From Salinibacillus xinjiangensis (GTDB lineage Bacteria > Bacillota > Bacilli > Bacillales > Alkalibacillaceae), in assembly GCF_009649735.1 (NCBI RefSeq), contig NZ_WJNH01000014.1, positions 1 to 64,000 on the forward strand: a DNA stretch of 64,000 nt, given 5' to 3'. The stretch's first letter is position 1; the number at the start of each line of letters is the position of its first letter. Position numbers and translations under genes: made by a program. Shown piece after piece: positions 1-8,419 of the stretch. Under the pieces are notes generated by a model. The model did not search any database. It saw only the letters and a list, made by a program, of their open reading frames with translations, and was not told the DNA's origin.

Positions 1-38
1 AGCGTTCGTCCTGAGCCAAGATCAAACTCTCCAAAATA
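1..38 (-). rRNA. 16S rRNA gene, 5' end only (partial)
   Basis: Read on the minus strand, the first bases give the conserved 5' end of bacterial 16S rRNA, including AGAGTTTGAT and GGCTCAGGACGAACGCT. The rest of the gene lies outside the window. It sits downstream of bofA, where rrnA lies in B. subtilis. The exact mature 5' end (about 36-38) is inferred by analogy. Confidence 0.93.
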
Positions 39-171
39 GTATTGGATGTTTAAAATCCAAAAAGCTCATAATTAAATCAAATTGCTATTAAAATAGCGAA
101 TTGACGTACTGGTTGGTTTGTTCAGTTTTCAAGGTTCGAACGATGTCGCCTCTCAAAACAGCGACTTTATT

Positions 172-200
172 AATATAACAAATTATCATTTGGAAGTCAA
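172..200 (-). promoter_or_regulatory. rRNA operon promoter P2 (predicted)
   Basis: On the minus strand a -35 box TTGACT (195-200) and a -10 box TATATT (172-177) are separated by exactly 17 bp. Transcription would start near 165, giving a leader of about 125 nt before 16S rRNA. The leader carries CCTTGAAAAC near 127-136, as usual in Bacillaceae pre-16S leaders. Confidence 0.75.
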
Positions 201-255
201 TGACTTTTTTAAAAATTTGTTTGTTTGCGCATCGCTTTTGATAGCGACAAAAACC

Positions 256-284
256 ATCTTATCATGGCTGTATATTATTTTCAA
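256..284 (-). promoter_or_regulatory. rRNA operon promoter P1 (predicted)
   Basis: On the minus strand a -35 box TTGAAA (279-284) and a -10 box TAAGAT (256-261) are 17 bp apart, about 84 bp upstream of P2. Tandem sigma-A promoters are the rule for Bacillus rrn operons. No protein gene is credible between 40 and 411. Confidence 0.6.
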
Positions 285-384
285 CAACCAATTACTGGAT
301 AAAACATTTATTTATTTGCTGTGTGAAACACTGCGTTTTCAACAGCCAAATAAATATATCATGGTACATTTACTTTTGCAATAC

Positions 385-412
385 AATTGGGCTACTTTAA
401 AGCAGCCCAATT
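385..412 (-). terminator. Possible terminator of the dnaX-bofA gene set
   Basis: A 9-bp perfect stem (385-393 with 404-412, AATTGGGCT/AGCCCAATT) with a 10-nt loop overlaps the bofA stop codon. The tract after it on the minus strand is only moderately T-rich, so intrinsic termination is likely but not clear-cut. Confidence 0.45.
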
Positions 413-678
413 TATGGAAGTAATATGAAATGGATTGCAAATAATGAAGCAACACCTGGTATGCCTAAGAACCCAGATATTACGGTAGTGAATAAATTAA
501 TTGGAATGTGCAGCCCGAAGTTAGCTCCAAATATGTTGATAAAGAAAAGTATAAGAGCTCCTATTAATACTTTGACAATCCCCTGTGATAGATATTGAAG
601 ACCCCGCATAGGCAACCCTTTTATTAAAATAAGCAAAATAACTGCCAGAATAACGCCTATAATTATATACGAATTCAC
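412..678 (-). CDS. bofA: Sigma-K processing inhibitor BofA
   Basis: BofA is an integral membrane protein that holds the intramembrane protease SpoIVFB inactive in the outer forespore membrane until the sigma-K checkpoint is cleared. This 88-aa product has two hydrophobic spans and the family C-terminal region with GLHIPINL and SGFLGIPG. Length fits (B. subtilis 87 aa). I chose the GTG at 678: AAAGGGG lies 8 nt upstream, whereas the ATG at 684 would be only 2 nt from it. It is the last gene of the dnaX-ebfC-recR-yaaL-bofA series, just before the rRNA operon, as in B. subtilis. Confidence 0.9.
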   Translation of the reverse strand: MNSYIIIGVILAVILLILIKGLPMRGLQYLSQGIVKVLIGALILFFINIFGANFGLHIPINLFTTVISGFLGIPGVASLFAIHFILLP

Positions 679-744
679 ATCCATAACCCCTTTCGCTTGT
701 CCTACTAGTTTCATATTATGACAGCGAAAGTAGATTTAGAACTA

Positions 745-960
745 TTAGTGCATTCCTTTAACCTGACGATACCTCGCTTCTTTTAATAGAAAAAAATATT
801 TTCCTTTTAAACAGGATTGTTCAACATCTGCCTGATCACTTAAGTCAATACGATTCTTCAATAAATCACTCATCGTATTCCATTCATTCTTTAAAACGCC
901 AATTTTATAGATTAGCTCTTTATCCAATTCCTTTTTCTTCACTCTTTTTTTGCGAAACAT
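745..960 (-). CDS. yaaL: YaaL-like DUF2508 protein
   Basis: A small, charged, probably cytoplasmic protein of 71 aa that matches the position and character of B. subtilis YaaL (DUF2508), whose function is unknown. It opens with a Lys/Arg-rich stretch (MFRKKRVKKKELDKEL) and is otherwise helical with no membrane span. The ATG at 960 is preferred because GAGGTGG ends 8 nt before it. The ribosome-binding site begins at the recR stop codon, so the two genes are tightly coupled. Assignment rests on synteny and overall resemblance. Confidence 0.8.
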   Translation of the reverse strand: MFRKKRVKKKELDKELIYKIGVLKNEWNTMSDLLKNRIDLSDQADVEQSCLKGKYFFLLKEARYRQVKGMH

Positions 961-973
961 TCCAATCACCACC

Positions 974-1570
974 TCACAGTTCTCTTCTACCTTCTAATGC
1001 CTTTGATAAGGTTACTTCATCTGCATATTCAAGATCTCCACCAACCGGGAGACCATGCGCAATACGTGTAATTTTAATCCCCGCTGGTTTTACAAGTCTA
1101 GAAATATACATAGCTGTAGCTTCCCCTTCTATATTAGGGTTGGTTGCTAATATTAGTTCCTGGACATTTTCATCCTTTAAACGGTTGATTAACGAAGCTA
1201 CATTAATATCTTCAGGTCCAATACCATCCATTGGAGAAATAGCTCCATGAAGGACGTGATATTTTCCAGTGAAGTCCTTCATCTTTTCCATTGCAATCAC
1301 ATCTTTAGGATCTTGGACTACACAAATAACTGATTCATCTCTATGCTCATCCTGGCAAATTGCGCATGGATCTTGGTCTGTAATGTGGCCACAGATGGAG
1401 CAGTGTGTTAACTCTCTTTTAGCATTGGCGAGAGATTTCGCAAAGTCCAAAACATCGTCTTCCTTCATATTTAAAACAAAAAAGGCCAGGCGTACCGCCG
1501 TTTTTGGCCCTATTCCTGGCAATTTTGTAAAGCTATCGATTAATTTTGATATAGGTTCAGGATAGTACAC
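974..1570 (-). CDS. recR: Recombination mediator protein RecR
   Basis: RecR works with RecO (and RecF) to load RecA onto SSB-coated gapped DNA. The 198-aa sequence has the family order: an N-terminal helix-hairpin-helix (residues about 10-35, [14 protein letters not shown]), a four-cysteine zinc finger (Cys57, 60, 69 and 72) and a Toprim domain. The C-terminal [12 protein letters not shown] and [13 protein letters not shown] blocks are typical. It follows ebfC by 11 nt and precedes yaaL, the conserved dnaX-ebfC-recR arrangement. Length is normal and no key residue is missing. Confidence 0.97.
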   Translation of the reverse strand: MYYPEPISKLIDSFTKLPGIGPKTAVRLAFFVLNMKEDDVLDFAKSLANAKRELTHCSICGHITDQDPCAICQDEHRDESVICVVQDPKDVIAMEKMKDFTGKYHVLHGAISPMDGIGPEDINVASLINRLKDENVQELILATNPNIEGEATAMYISRLVKPAGIKITRIAHGLPVGGDLEYADEVTLSKALEGRREL

Positions 1571-1581
1571 GAAAAATCCCC

Positions 1582-1902
1582 CTAGAATCCTGGGATGTTC
1601 ATACCTTTAGTGAATTGTCCCATGGTTTGATTTGTTTCATCTTCCACTTGTTTAATTACATCATTTACAGCGGCTAACACTAAATCTTGTAGCATTTCTA
1701 CATCATCAGGGTCAACTGCTTCTTCTTTAATTTCAATGTCTACAATTTCCTTCTTTCCATTCGCTACAACTTTAACCATTCCTCCACCAGAGGTTGCTTC
1801 AAAACTTCTTTCATGTAGTTCCTCTTGAGCCTGCATCATCTTTTTTTGCATCTTTTGCATTTGTTTCATCATATTATTCATATTACCCATTCCACCACGC
1901 AT
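1582..1902 (-). CDS. ebfC: Nucleoid-associated protein YaaK (YbaB/EbfC family)
   Basis: A 106-aa protein of the YbaB/EbfC family, small dimeric DNA-binding proteins that associate with the nucleoid. The start MRGGMGNM, the Met/Gln/Lys-rich N-terminal helix and the end [14 protein letters not shown] match B. subtilis YaaK closely. It lies 12 nt downstream of dnaX and just upstream of recR, the usual order. The precise cellular role of the family is not settled; DNA binding is family knowledge. Confidence 0.95.
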   Translation of the reverse strand: MRGGMGNMNNMMKQMQKMQKKMMQAQEELHERSFEATSGGGMVKVVANGKKEIVDIEIKEEAVDPDDVEMLQDLVLAAVNDVIKQVEDETNQTMGQFTKGMNIPGF

Positions 1903-1914
1903 TGTGATTCCTCC

Positions 1915-3612
1915 TTAATTATCTTGTATTTCTAATAAGTCATCGCCAACTAGTTTTCTCGCCTCTGTAATCAAAGGATCATCTTCGTCCTGATTTTGCG
2001 AGGACTCACCCTCAGTGTCATCCTGTTGACGTTGTTTCTTCACGTACTCCTCTCTAAGCCCCTTCCAATCCTCTTCAGGAATCGGAATAATAGTCACTTG
2101 TTTCCCAAGATAGCTAGATAGTTGGGATTCAATAACATCCTGATTTTCTAACATGAGGGAGCAGTGAATTTCATATTTAAATGAAAGCACTAGCGCCTCT
2201 TCTGAAGCTGCCCTAGGTTTACTGTTAATTAACTTAGCATATGCAGGAGGGCTGTCTTTCTTTAGTGAATCCATAAAGGAAGCCCAATGATTCGCAATAT
2301 TTTTCAATTCCGTTTTGGATGCTTGATCCAACACATTACGAATCCTTTCAAATGGTATTCGATATTTCCGTCCATTACTAGATCGTCTAGGTGACCGTGT
2401 CTCTGCCTTCTTTTGATCAGCCGGCTGAGAAACTCCTGACTGTTTTAAAGCCTTCAGTTCTTTCTCAAGCTGTTCGAGTTTTTGAGTGACTTGTGGCGTG
2501 ATTTGTGCAGCTGGTTTACTTTCGCTTTTCGTATCCGCAATATTTAACATTGCAATTTCAATAAACACCTTTGGGCTATTCGTCCAGCGCATTTCCTGTT
2601 GGCATTCATTCAGTTGCCTAATGGCAGATTGTACCCACTCTGAGTCACAGCTTTCTGTTAGCTTTTTAAAACGTTCATCCGGAATGGCTCTTTCCAAAAA
2701 CTCACCCATTTCATTGGATGACTGATACAACAATAGGTCTCTCAAATAGTAAATCAAATCAAAAACGAGTCGACCTGAATCCTTTCCTTCTTCCAGAAAT
2801 TCATCAATTAATTGAAGTGCACTTTTAACATTTTTCTCAAAAAGGGACTCTAAAACCTCTCCTAGTTTACTTTGAGACACAGACCCCGTTACGGCAAGTA
2901 CATCCTGGGTTGTAACATGATTTTCTTCACTGTATGAAATAGCTTGATCGAGAAGACTTAACGCATCTCTCATTCCACCTTCAGCGGCAAGAGCTACGGT
3001 TTGCAAGGCTTCTTTATCTACTTCTACATTCTCAGCGTCCATAATGTTTTGTAATCGATCGACAATTGCCGCTTGAGATATGCGTTTAAAATCAAAGCGC
3101 TGGCAACGTGATATAATTGTGAGCGGTATTTTATGAGGCTCAGTAGTAGCCAGAATAAAAATTACATGCTGCGGGGGTTCTTCTAACGTTTTTAACAATG
3201 CATTAAAAGCTCCTGTTGATAGCATGTGAACCTCATCCACAATATAAACCTTATACTTAATGGAACTTGGTGCATATTTCACTTTATCCCGTATATCTCG
3301 GATATCATCGACACCATTATTTGATGCGGCATCAATTTCAATAACATCTGAAATGGTTCCATCTTGGATTCCACGACATGCTGAGCATTCACCGCATGGT
3401 TCTTTAACTGGAGAACGTTCGCAGTTTACGGCTTTAGCAAAAATTTTAGCTGCACTCGTTTTCCCTGTTCCTCTTGGACCAGAGAATAAATAGGCATGCG
3501 AAAACTTTTCTTTATAAATAGCATTTTGTAACGTTCTTGTTATATGAGATTGTCCGACTACATCTTCAAATGTTTTCGGTCGCCATACCCTGTACAATGC
3601 TTGATAGCTCAT
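1915..3612 (-). CDS. dnaX: DNA polymerase III subunit gamma/tau
   Basis: DnaX is the ATPase core of the clamp loader and holds the replisome together. The 565-aa protein has a Walker A (GPRGTGKT, residues 45-52), a zinc module (Cys64, 73, 76, 79), the Walker B DEVH, the LLKTLEEPP region and the sensor-1 SRCQRF motif. A charged, low-complexity linker precedes the C-terminal tau domain. The ATG at 3612 fits homologues (MSYQALYRVW); a GTG two codons upstream, with AGGAGG 5 nt away, is an alternative. I saw no slippery heptamer for a programmed frameshift, so only the full-length form is expected. First gene of the dnaX-bofA series. Confidence 0.97.
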   Translation of the reverse strand: MSYQALYRVWRPKTFEDVVGQSHITRTLQNAIYKEKFSHAYLFSGPRGTGKTSAAKIFAKAVNCERSPVKEPCGECSACRGIQDGTISDVIEIDAASNNGVDDIRDIRDKVKYAPSSIKYKVYIVDEVHMLSTGAFNALLKTLEEPPQHVIFILATTEPHKIPLTIISRCQRFDFKRISQAAIVDRLQNIMDAENVEVDKEALQTVALAAEGGMRDALSLLDQAISYSEENHVTTQDVLAVTGSVSQSKLGEVLESLFEKNVKSALQLIDEFLEEGKDSGRLVFDLIYYLRDLLLYQSSNEMGEFLERAIPDERFKKLTESCDSEWVQSAIRQLNECQQEMRWTNSPKVFIEIAMLNIADTKSESKPAAQITPQVTQKLEQLEKELKALKQSGVSQPADQKKAETRSPRRSSNGRKYRIPFERIRNVLDQASKTELKNIANHWASFMDSLKKDSPPAYAKLINSKPRAASEEALVLSFKYEIHCSLMLENQDVIESQLSSYLGKQVTIIPIPEEDWKGLREEYVKKQRQQDDTEGESSQNQDEDDPLITEARKLVGDDLLEIQDN

Positions 3613-3733
3613 ATCCACGTTCTCCTCCTGCGGTTTCCTTCTTTCATTATAACCGATAGAAATCCACCATTCAAAAACTATATTCGTTTTGTTTAACTTT
3701 TTCTCTATTCAACACTTACTAATCGGATTAGAC

Positions 3734-3765
3734 AATAAAAAAACTCACCCTAAATTGGATGAGTT
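3734..3765 (-). terminator. Terminator of the SRP RNA gene
   Basis: On the minus strand the stem AACTCATCC/GGGTGAGTT (one G-U pair) with a short loop is followed by seven Ts interrupted later by an A. It lies just past the 3' end of scr. Confidence 0.85.
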
Positions 3766-3779
3766 GTCTTATTATGTAA

Positions 3780-4054
3780 CGCCGTGCACCTATCGTCGAT
3801 GAAACATTCCTAAGCGTTACGCAAGCTCATAGCTCGACCCAGGCTATCCCGCGGCACACAGGAATGACCGCTTACTGCTGCTTCCTTCCGGACCTGACAG
3901 GGTTCACGGGTTCCCGTTGCGCAGGACCCAGGTGTCAACACTATTCACTTGCGGCAGACCTTAAAAATGTCCACCTCGGATAGGGATTCAGCCTCGCTAT
4001 AGCGGATTGCGAGTGACAAGGCACCGCTACCTCCCCACCTAGCACGGCAAATCT
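3780..4054 (-). ncRNA. scr: Signal recognition particle RNA (scRNA, long Bacillus type)
   Basis: The minus strand carries the full long-form SRP RNA of about 275 nt. The conserved blocks are CCGTGCTAGGTGGGGAGGTA near the 5' end, the domain IV hairpin with TCAGGTCCGGAAGGAAGCAG, and a 3' end GGTGCACGGC that pairs with the 5' end. This RNA scaffolds Ffh (and HBsu in Bacillus) for co-translational protein targeting. The Alu-like 5' domain marks the Bacillus rather than the short E. coli form. It lies between tadA and dnaX as in B. subtilis. End positions are estimated to a few bases. Confidence 0.95.
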
Positions 4055-4093
4055 GTTAACAATTATGATGTGCACAACGAATGTGCACTACTT

Positions 4094-4122
4094 AGTATAG
4101 CTACTTTAGAACAAAAATGCAA
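4094..4122 (-). promoter_or_regulatory. Promoter of scr (predicted)
   Basis: On the minus strand -35 TTGCAT (4117-4122) and -10 TATACT (4094-4099) are 17 bp apart. Transcription would start near 4087, some 30 nt before the mature RNA 5' end. This fits the known processing of a longer scRNA precursor in B. subtilis. Confidence 0.7.
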
Positions 4123-4144
4123 TGGTTTGTTACTTCCAATTTTT

Positions 4145-4609
4145 TCAAGACTTTCGTTTTTGGTCTCTTAAACGCCGAAAAAAATCACTCAACAAGTTGC
4201 CACACTCCTCTTCCAATACACCTGGAACAAGGTCAACATAATGATTAAAACGAGAATCCTGAACCAAATTTAGTAACGAGCCACAACTTCCGGCTTTCGG
4301 ATCATAGGCCCCAAACACAACAGTTGGGATACGAGCCTGCATGATTGCACCTGCACACATCGGGCAAGGTTCAAGCGTCACATATAAAATACACTCTTCT
4401 AGTCTCCAGCTATTTAGATGCTCATTTGCTTGTTCTATAGCCAAAAATTCCGCATGAGCTTTTGCCTTTTGTGAGCTTTCTCGTACATTATACGCTTTTC
4501 CAATAATCTCGTCATTTTTTACGATTACGGCGCCTATTGGTACTTCGTGTATTGATTCAGCCTTTTTCGCCTCTTCAATGGCCATTTTCATATATTTTTC
4601 ATGTGTCAT
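4145..4609 (-). CDS. tadA: tRNA-specific adenosine deaminase
   Basis: TadA deaminates A34 to inosine in tRNA-Arg(ACG) so that one tRNA reads three CGN codons. The 154-aa protein has the zinc-dependent cytidine/deoxycytidylate deaminase signature: His52-Ala-Glu54 (HAE) and Cys82-Pro-Met-Cys85 (PCPMCAGA). Length and the MKMAIEEAKKA N-terminus are typical. It is the first gene upstream of scr and dnaX, as in B. subtilis (yaaJ), and diverges from yaaH. Confidence 0.96.
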   Translation of the reverse strand: MTHEKYMKMAIEEAKKAESIHEVPIGAVIVKNDEIIGKAYNVRESSQKAKAHAEFLAIEQANEHLNSWRLEECILYVTLEPCPMCAGAIMQARIPTVVFGAYDPKAGSCGSLLNLVQDSRFNHYVDLVPGVLEEECGNLLSDFFRRLRDQKRKS

Positions 4610-4691
4610 TCAATCACTTCTTTTTTTCATCAGTGTGTGTATTTTAACACATTTCCAAACGAAAAAAGAGATTTAATCAAGCTTGGCCATA

Positions 4692-4719
4692 GAATACTTC
4701 TATTTTATTGCCATAAATA
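4692..4719 (+). promoter_or_regulatory. Possible sigma-E promoter of yaaH
   Basis: GAATACT (4692-4698) and CATAAATA (4712-4719) are 13 bp apart and resemble the -35 and -10 elements of mother-cell sigma-E promoters. B. subtilis yaaH is a sigma-E gene. This is pattern matching only. Confidence 0.4.
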
Positions 4720-4760
4720 TGTAAGAGAGCAAACTATGGAAAAGAAAGGATGTCATCTTA

Positions 4761-6041
4761 TTGATTATTTATGTAGTTAAAGCAGGGGAATCATTGTTTG
4801 ATATTGCCCAGCGCTTTCAAGTTCCAATGGATCAAATTATTAATTTAAATGAACTTGACCAGCCTAGTCAGCTCGTTGTTGGGCAGGCACTCGTTATTCC
4901 ATCTAATCAGTATAGGGTTCAGCCTGGGGAATCGTTATATGTGATTGGTCAAAAGTTTAATATTCCATATCAGCAGCTGGCTGAAGCCAATCAAATTCCT
5001 TTGGATGGAACTCTCCAAATAGGTCAAACCATTACACTTCCACAGCAACCTAAAGTAAGTAAGGAGTTTAATGCCTACGTGGAACCAACTGGTGGTGAAG
5101 TAAGTCCAGAATTAGAACAATCAGCCAGGTCAAAGGCACAATACTTAACCTATTTAGCCCCATTTAGTTATCAAATTAATCGTGACGGTACATTAGTTCC
5201 TCCTCCACTTAACCAATTTCCTCAAATTGCTTCTGATAATGGGGCCTTGTTAATGATGGTTTTAACTAATTTAGAGGAAGGGGAATTTAGCGACGAATTA
5301 GGAAGGATCATTGTCACTGACGAAAATTTTCAAGATCAATTTTTAAGCAATGTAATTGAAACAGCCAATAACGTTGGTTTCGGGGACATTCATTTCGATT
5401 TTGAATTTTTACCACCTGAGGTCAGAGAGGACTACAACAATTTCTTGAGGAAGGCAAAACAAAGATTATCTGAAGCTGGATTACTTTTATCAACTGCACT
5501 GGCTCCAAAAACATCAGCTGAACAGGAAGGTGCCTGGTATACAGCACATGATTACGCCGCTCATGGGGAAATAGTCGATTTTGTGGTTCTGATGACATAT
5601 GAGTGGGGCTACAGTGGAGGACCCGCCATGGCTGTTTCACCAATTGGACCAGTAAGAGATGTAGTAGAATACGCTTTGTCGGTTATGCCTTCTGAAAAAA
5701 TCTTTCTCGGGCAGAATTTATATGGTTATGATTGGACACTGCCATATGAGCCTGGTGGAGACTACGCTGAGGCCTTAAGTCCACAAGCTGCCATTCAGCG
5801 AGCTAGGGAAAATAATACAGAAATTCAATTCGATGAAGAAGCACAGGCGCCTTTTTATTTTTATAATGACCAAGAAGGGAATCGACATGAGGTTTGGTTT
5901 GAAGATGCCAGGTCTATTCAAGCAAAATTTGACTTGGTAAAGGAATTAAATTTACGAGGGATTAGTTATTGGAAATTAGGGCTTGCGTTTCCACAGAACT
6001 GGGTCTTACTAGATAACCAATTTAACGTTGTGAAAAGATAG
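4761..6041 (+). CDS. yaaH: Spore germination glycosidase YaaH/SleL (LysM-GH18)
   Basis: A cortex-lytic N-acetylglucosaminidase-type spore coat protein acting on cortex fragments during germination. Two LysM domains (about residues 1-47 and 50-95) precede a GH18 catalytic domain (about 105-426). The acidic motif GDIHFDFEF carries the likely catalytic Glu215; MTYEWGYSGGP and WFEDARSIQAKFDLVKELN are near-identical to B. subtilis YaaH. The start is the TTG at 4761, with AAAGGA 10 nt upstream. There is no signal peptide, as expected for a protein made in the mother cell and placed in the coat. It is monocistronic, ends in a strong terminator and is divergent from tadA. Confidence 0.95.
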   Translation: MIIYVVKAGESLFDIAQRFQVPMDQIINLNELDQPSQLVVGQALVIPSNQYRVQPGESLYVIGQKFNIPYQQLAEANQIPLDGTLQIGQTITLPQQPKVSKEFNAYVEPTGGEVSPELEQSARSKAQYLTYLAPFSYQINRDGTLVPPPLNQFPQIASDNGALLMMVLTNLEEGEFSDELGRIIVTDENFQDQFLSNVIETANNVGFGDIHFDFEFLPPEVREDYNNFLRKAKQRLSEAGLLLSTALAPKTSAEQEGAWYTAHDYAAHGEIVDFVVLMTYEWGYSGGPAMAVSPIGPVRDVVEYALSVMPSEKIFLGQNLYGYDWTLPYEPGGDYAEALSPQAAIQRARENNTEIQFDEEAQAPFYFYNDQEGNRHEVWFEDARSIQAKFDLVKELNLRGISYWKLGLAFPQNWVLLDNQFNVVKR

Positions 6042-6048
6042 AAGAGAG

Positions 6049-6086
6049 ACGCCCCTTTATAACACAGCAAAGGGGCGTTTATTTTG
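6049..6086 (+). terminator. Terminator of yaaH
   Basis: A 10-bp GC-rich stem, ACGCCCCTTT (6049-6058) with AAAGGGGCGT (6069-6078), is followed by TTATTTT on the plus strand. It also overlaps the end of the convergent DUF3891 gene. Confidence 0.85.
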
Positions 6087-6843
6087 GTTGTATTTGTATG
6101 TTCAAAAGTTCCTGTTTTGTTTCTTTATAAGCCTTTTCTAAACCCTTCCCCATCACTTTATCCTTGGAAAGTCGTTTATATGGAATATCTACTTCAAATG
6201 AGGTTGTGAACGGAAAAGGAGAAACAACCACCACATATTCATTTTCCCAATGAGCATGCATTCCATCCTCTGCAAAATTAAATTTTTGCCTAAAGCCATC
6301 CCGAAACCACGCAATTTCCTCTTCCTTTGTAGCTCCAGGTTTATTCATACACAAATACAATGATAAATCATCACAAAATTGAAGTAGCTTAAAATGAAAA
6401 TCAACCGTATGAGCATCTTGAACCGCCTGATTTCGACTTGCAATCTCATTTCTTCTGTCGATTTCCTGGGAAATAAATGACTTTGTATATATATCTGTCG
6501 AATCTGCTGAAAAGAAGAATGTGTAATGCTTACTACATAAATAGGCAGCGTAGACTGATGTTTGTTGAATATCATTAATTCCCTTTTGATAACTTTTCAC
6601 CTTATCCTCTAAAGGGTAATCCATAAAGGAATACGGCTTACCCGTTTCCTTATTCCACAATGGCTTTTTATCGATATCAAACCAAGCATAATCATGATTG
6701 GTAATGGCAAATTCTACTTCCGTTCGTAGTTTTTTCCCTAAAAAGTTGCCTGCTTTAAGGTGATTAGCTATTGCCCCGGAAATCTTACCATGCTCATGTT
6801 GTTCAATCATACAAAAGTCATTTTTGCCTTCTACAACAATCAT
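6079..6843 (-). CDS. DUF3891 family protein
   Basis: A 254-aa soluble protein that resembles the DUF3891 family of Bacillaceae, which has no established function. The N-terminus MIVVEGKNDFCMIEQHEHGKISG, with the QHEHGKISG block, is the most recognisable part. No signal peptide or membrane span is visible. The start is supported by AGGGGG 8 nt upstream. It lies 29 nt after the nucleobase permease on the same strand and may be co-transcribed with it. It is absent from this position in B. subtilis. A hydrolase-like role suggested by the His-rich N-terminus would be speculation. Confidence 0.75.
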   Translation of the reverse strand: MIVVEGKNDFCMIEQHEHGKISGAIANHLKAGNFLGKKLRTEVEFAITNHDYAWFDIDKKPLWNKETGKPYSFMDYPLEDKVKSYQKGINDIQQTSVYAAYLCSKHYTFFFSADSTDIYTKSFISQEIDRRNEIASRNQAVQDAHTVDFHFKLLQFCDDLSLYLCMNKPGATKEEEIAWFRDGFRQKFNFAEDGMHAHWENEYVVVVSPFPFTTSFEVDIPYKRLSKDKVMGKGLEKAYKETKQELLNIQIQPK

Positions 6844-6872
6844 GAAACAATCCCCCTATGTAAGAAGTGTTT

Positions 6873-8189
6873 CTATTTATACTTTCCATCTTTCGCTTGA
6901 TCTTCCTTCCAAAGTTGTTCTAGCAAAATAATCAAAATCGTACCCATTAACAAGCCATTTCCAACTACATTCTGAATAATGCTTGGCATCCCTTGAAAGG
7001 TTTCTGATGGCATAAACATTAACCCAATCCCAAGTAAAAAGGTGATTCCTAAAATAGTCATTTTTCGTTGATCTAAGGTTTGACTCGTAATGTTTCCTAA
7101 ACCAATTCCCATCAATTGCACAAAGGTTGCCAATAAGGCCGCATTAGCCACAGGAGAAGGAATCATCGATACAAAGCTTACTATTGGTGGAAATAACGAT
7201 ACAAAAACAAGTAGCAAGGACGCAAACATAAACGGTGACTTTCTTCTTTGGCCGGTTAACTCCATAAAACCAGAAGATGACGCTAAGGTTACGACGGCTA
7301 CACTTGAAAATAAAGCAGATAAACCATGATTTATACCTAGTGTATAGCTTCCTTTATTCATCTGCTGCGGACGAAATGACGGTTCGCCTTTCAATACATA
7401 CCCTGCCGCTCCTAAAGAAGCAACGATGTTAGACAATAAAATAATGGCAATAAAAAAGGCGATAGGAAGAGTCCCTATATCCCATTTTGGTAAACCCCAT
7501 GCAAAAATTTCAGGAAATTGTACAAGAGGCATCGACTGTTCAACCGTTTCACGGCCACGAATGATCCAGTCCAAAATCCAACCGATACCAATCCCAATTA
7601 AAACTGCGTAGTTTTTCAGTGGTCCCCTCCAAAAGGTTGAAAATCCTAATACAAAGAAAAAGACAAAAAAAGCGATAAAAGCCGCATCTAGCTGGGCTAC
7701 ATTTTCATCGCCACTCATCCCGAGCATTCCCTCTAAAAAAGTACCACTTAATTGAATGGTAAGCATAAATAAAAAGGCACCAGTAACAAGTGGGGTGAAA
7801 ATGGTAATCAATTTTTGCGATAAACGAAATACACCGAATATAACCAAAAATAATCCTGTTAATAGCATAGCTGTTTCTAGCACTTGTAAAGTTTCTCGTA
7901 AACTACTCCCATGTTGAAGAGCTGTTATAGCATAGATTGTAAATGTACTTATCCAAATACCAGCTGGTCCATCTGCTATCGGTAAGCGGTGTCCCATTAA
8001 CCCTTGTAAAAAACATGCTAAACCGACTACAAAAAAGGTTCGTTGCATTAAACCTGATATCTCTATGAATGATAGTTCATAAACAGATCCGATAACAATC
8101 GGAATGGCTACTGAACTTGCTAATAGAAAAATAAACCATTGTAGTGTTTCTAGAGATATTCTCTGAAATGATTGCAGTTGTTGATTCAA
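6873..8189 (-). CDS. NCS2-family purine/pyrimidine permease (YbbY-like)
   Basis: A polytopic membrane transporter of the nucleobase:cation symporter-2 (NAT/NCS2) family, which moves uracil, xanthine, urate or related bases with protons. The 438-aa protein has about 12-14 hydrophobic segments; an early segment carries the LPIADGPAGIW block and the later half the conserved VNAALLATFVQLMGIGLGNI-type region. The start is taken as the TTG at 8189, with GGTGG 7 nt upstream; a 22-residue upstream extension is possible but lacks a ribosome-binding site. Substrate cannot be read from the sequence. The DUF3891 gene follows. Confidence 0.85.
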   Translation of the reverse strand: MNQQLQSFQRISLETLQWFIFLLASSVAIPIVIGSVYELSFIEISGLMQRTFFVVGLACFLQGLMGHRLPIADGPAGIWISTFTIYAITALQHGSSLRETLQVLETAMLLTGLFLVIFGVFRLSQKLITIFTPLVTGAFLFMLTIQLSGTFLEGMLGMSGDENVAQLDAAFIAFFVFFFVLGFSTFWRGPLKNYAVLIGIGIGWILDWIIRGRETVEQSMPLVQFPEIFAWGLPKWDIGTLPIAFFIAIILLSNIVASLGAAGYVLKGEPSFRPQQMNKGSYTLGINHGLSALFSSVAVVTLASSSGFMELTGQRRKSPFMFASLLLVFVSLFPPIVSFVSMIPSPVANAALLATFVQLMGIGLGNITSQTLDQRKMTILGITFLLGIGLMFMPSETFQGMPSIIQNVVGNGLLMGTILIILLEQLWKEDQAKDGKYK

Positions 8190-8281
8190 AATGGTTCCAC
8201 CCACCTTAAAAGTTTTACTATTCACTAGATTAAACGAACAGTTATAAGGATACAACCAATTGAATCTTTCGGAGATTTTTA

Positions 8282-8324
8282 TTAGAAAAACACGAATTTC
8301 GCCATAAATGGCGAAATTCGATGT
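8282..8324 (-). repeat. Palindromic repeat with T-rich tail, copy 1
   Basis: A perfect 13-bp inverted repeat, CGAATTTCGCCAT (8293-8305) with ATGGCGAAATTCG (8308-8320), has a 2-nt loop and on the minus strand is followed by TGTTTTTCTAA. A clearly related copy, in plus orientation, is at 59081-59120. The structure could terminate transcription, but acsA already has its own terminator upstream of it. Confidence 0.75.
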
Positions 8325-8373
8325 CTTTTCTTATACTTTAATCCGACTAATCTTAGACTTTCTTAAAGTGCAA

Positions 8374-8409
8374 GAAAAAGGGGTAGGTCCGAGTTGGAAC
8401 CCTATCCCC
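8374..8409 (-). terminator. Terminator of acsA
   Basis: On the minus strand GGGGATAGG pairs with CCTACCCC (one bulged A) and is followed by TTTTTCTT, immediately past the acsA stop codon. Confidence 0.75.
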
Positions 8410-8419
8410 ATTTCTCAAT

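Noticed and set aside
118-423. Open reading frame of about 100 codons in front of the 16S rRNA gene
   Set aside because: It runs antisense through the rRNA promoters and leader, has no ribosome-binding site and no family resemblance.
1915-3612. Programmed frameshift in dnaX producing a gamma form
   Set aside because: No slippery A-rich heptamer with a following stem-loop was seen; B. subtilis likewise makes only the full-length product.
8293-8320. Terminator of acsA at the perfect palindrome
   Set aside because: A separate hairpin with a T5 tract (8374-8409) already follows acsA directly, and the palindrome has a related copy elsewhere, so it is listed as a repeat.
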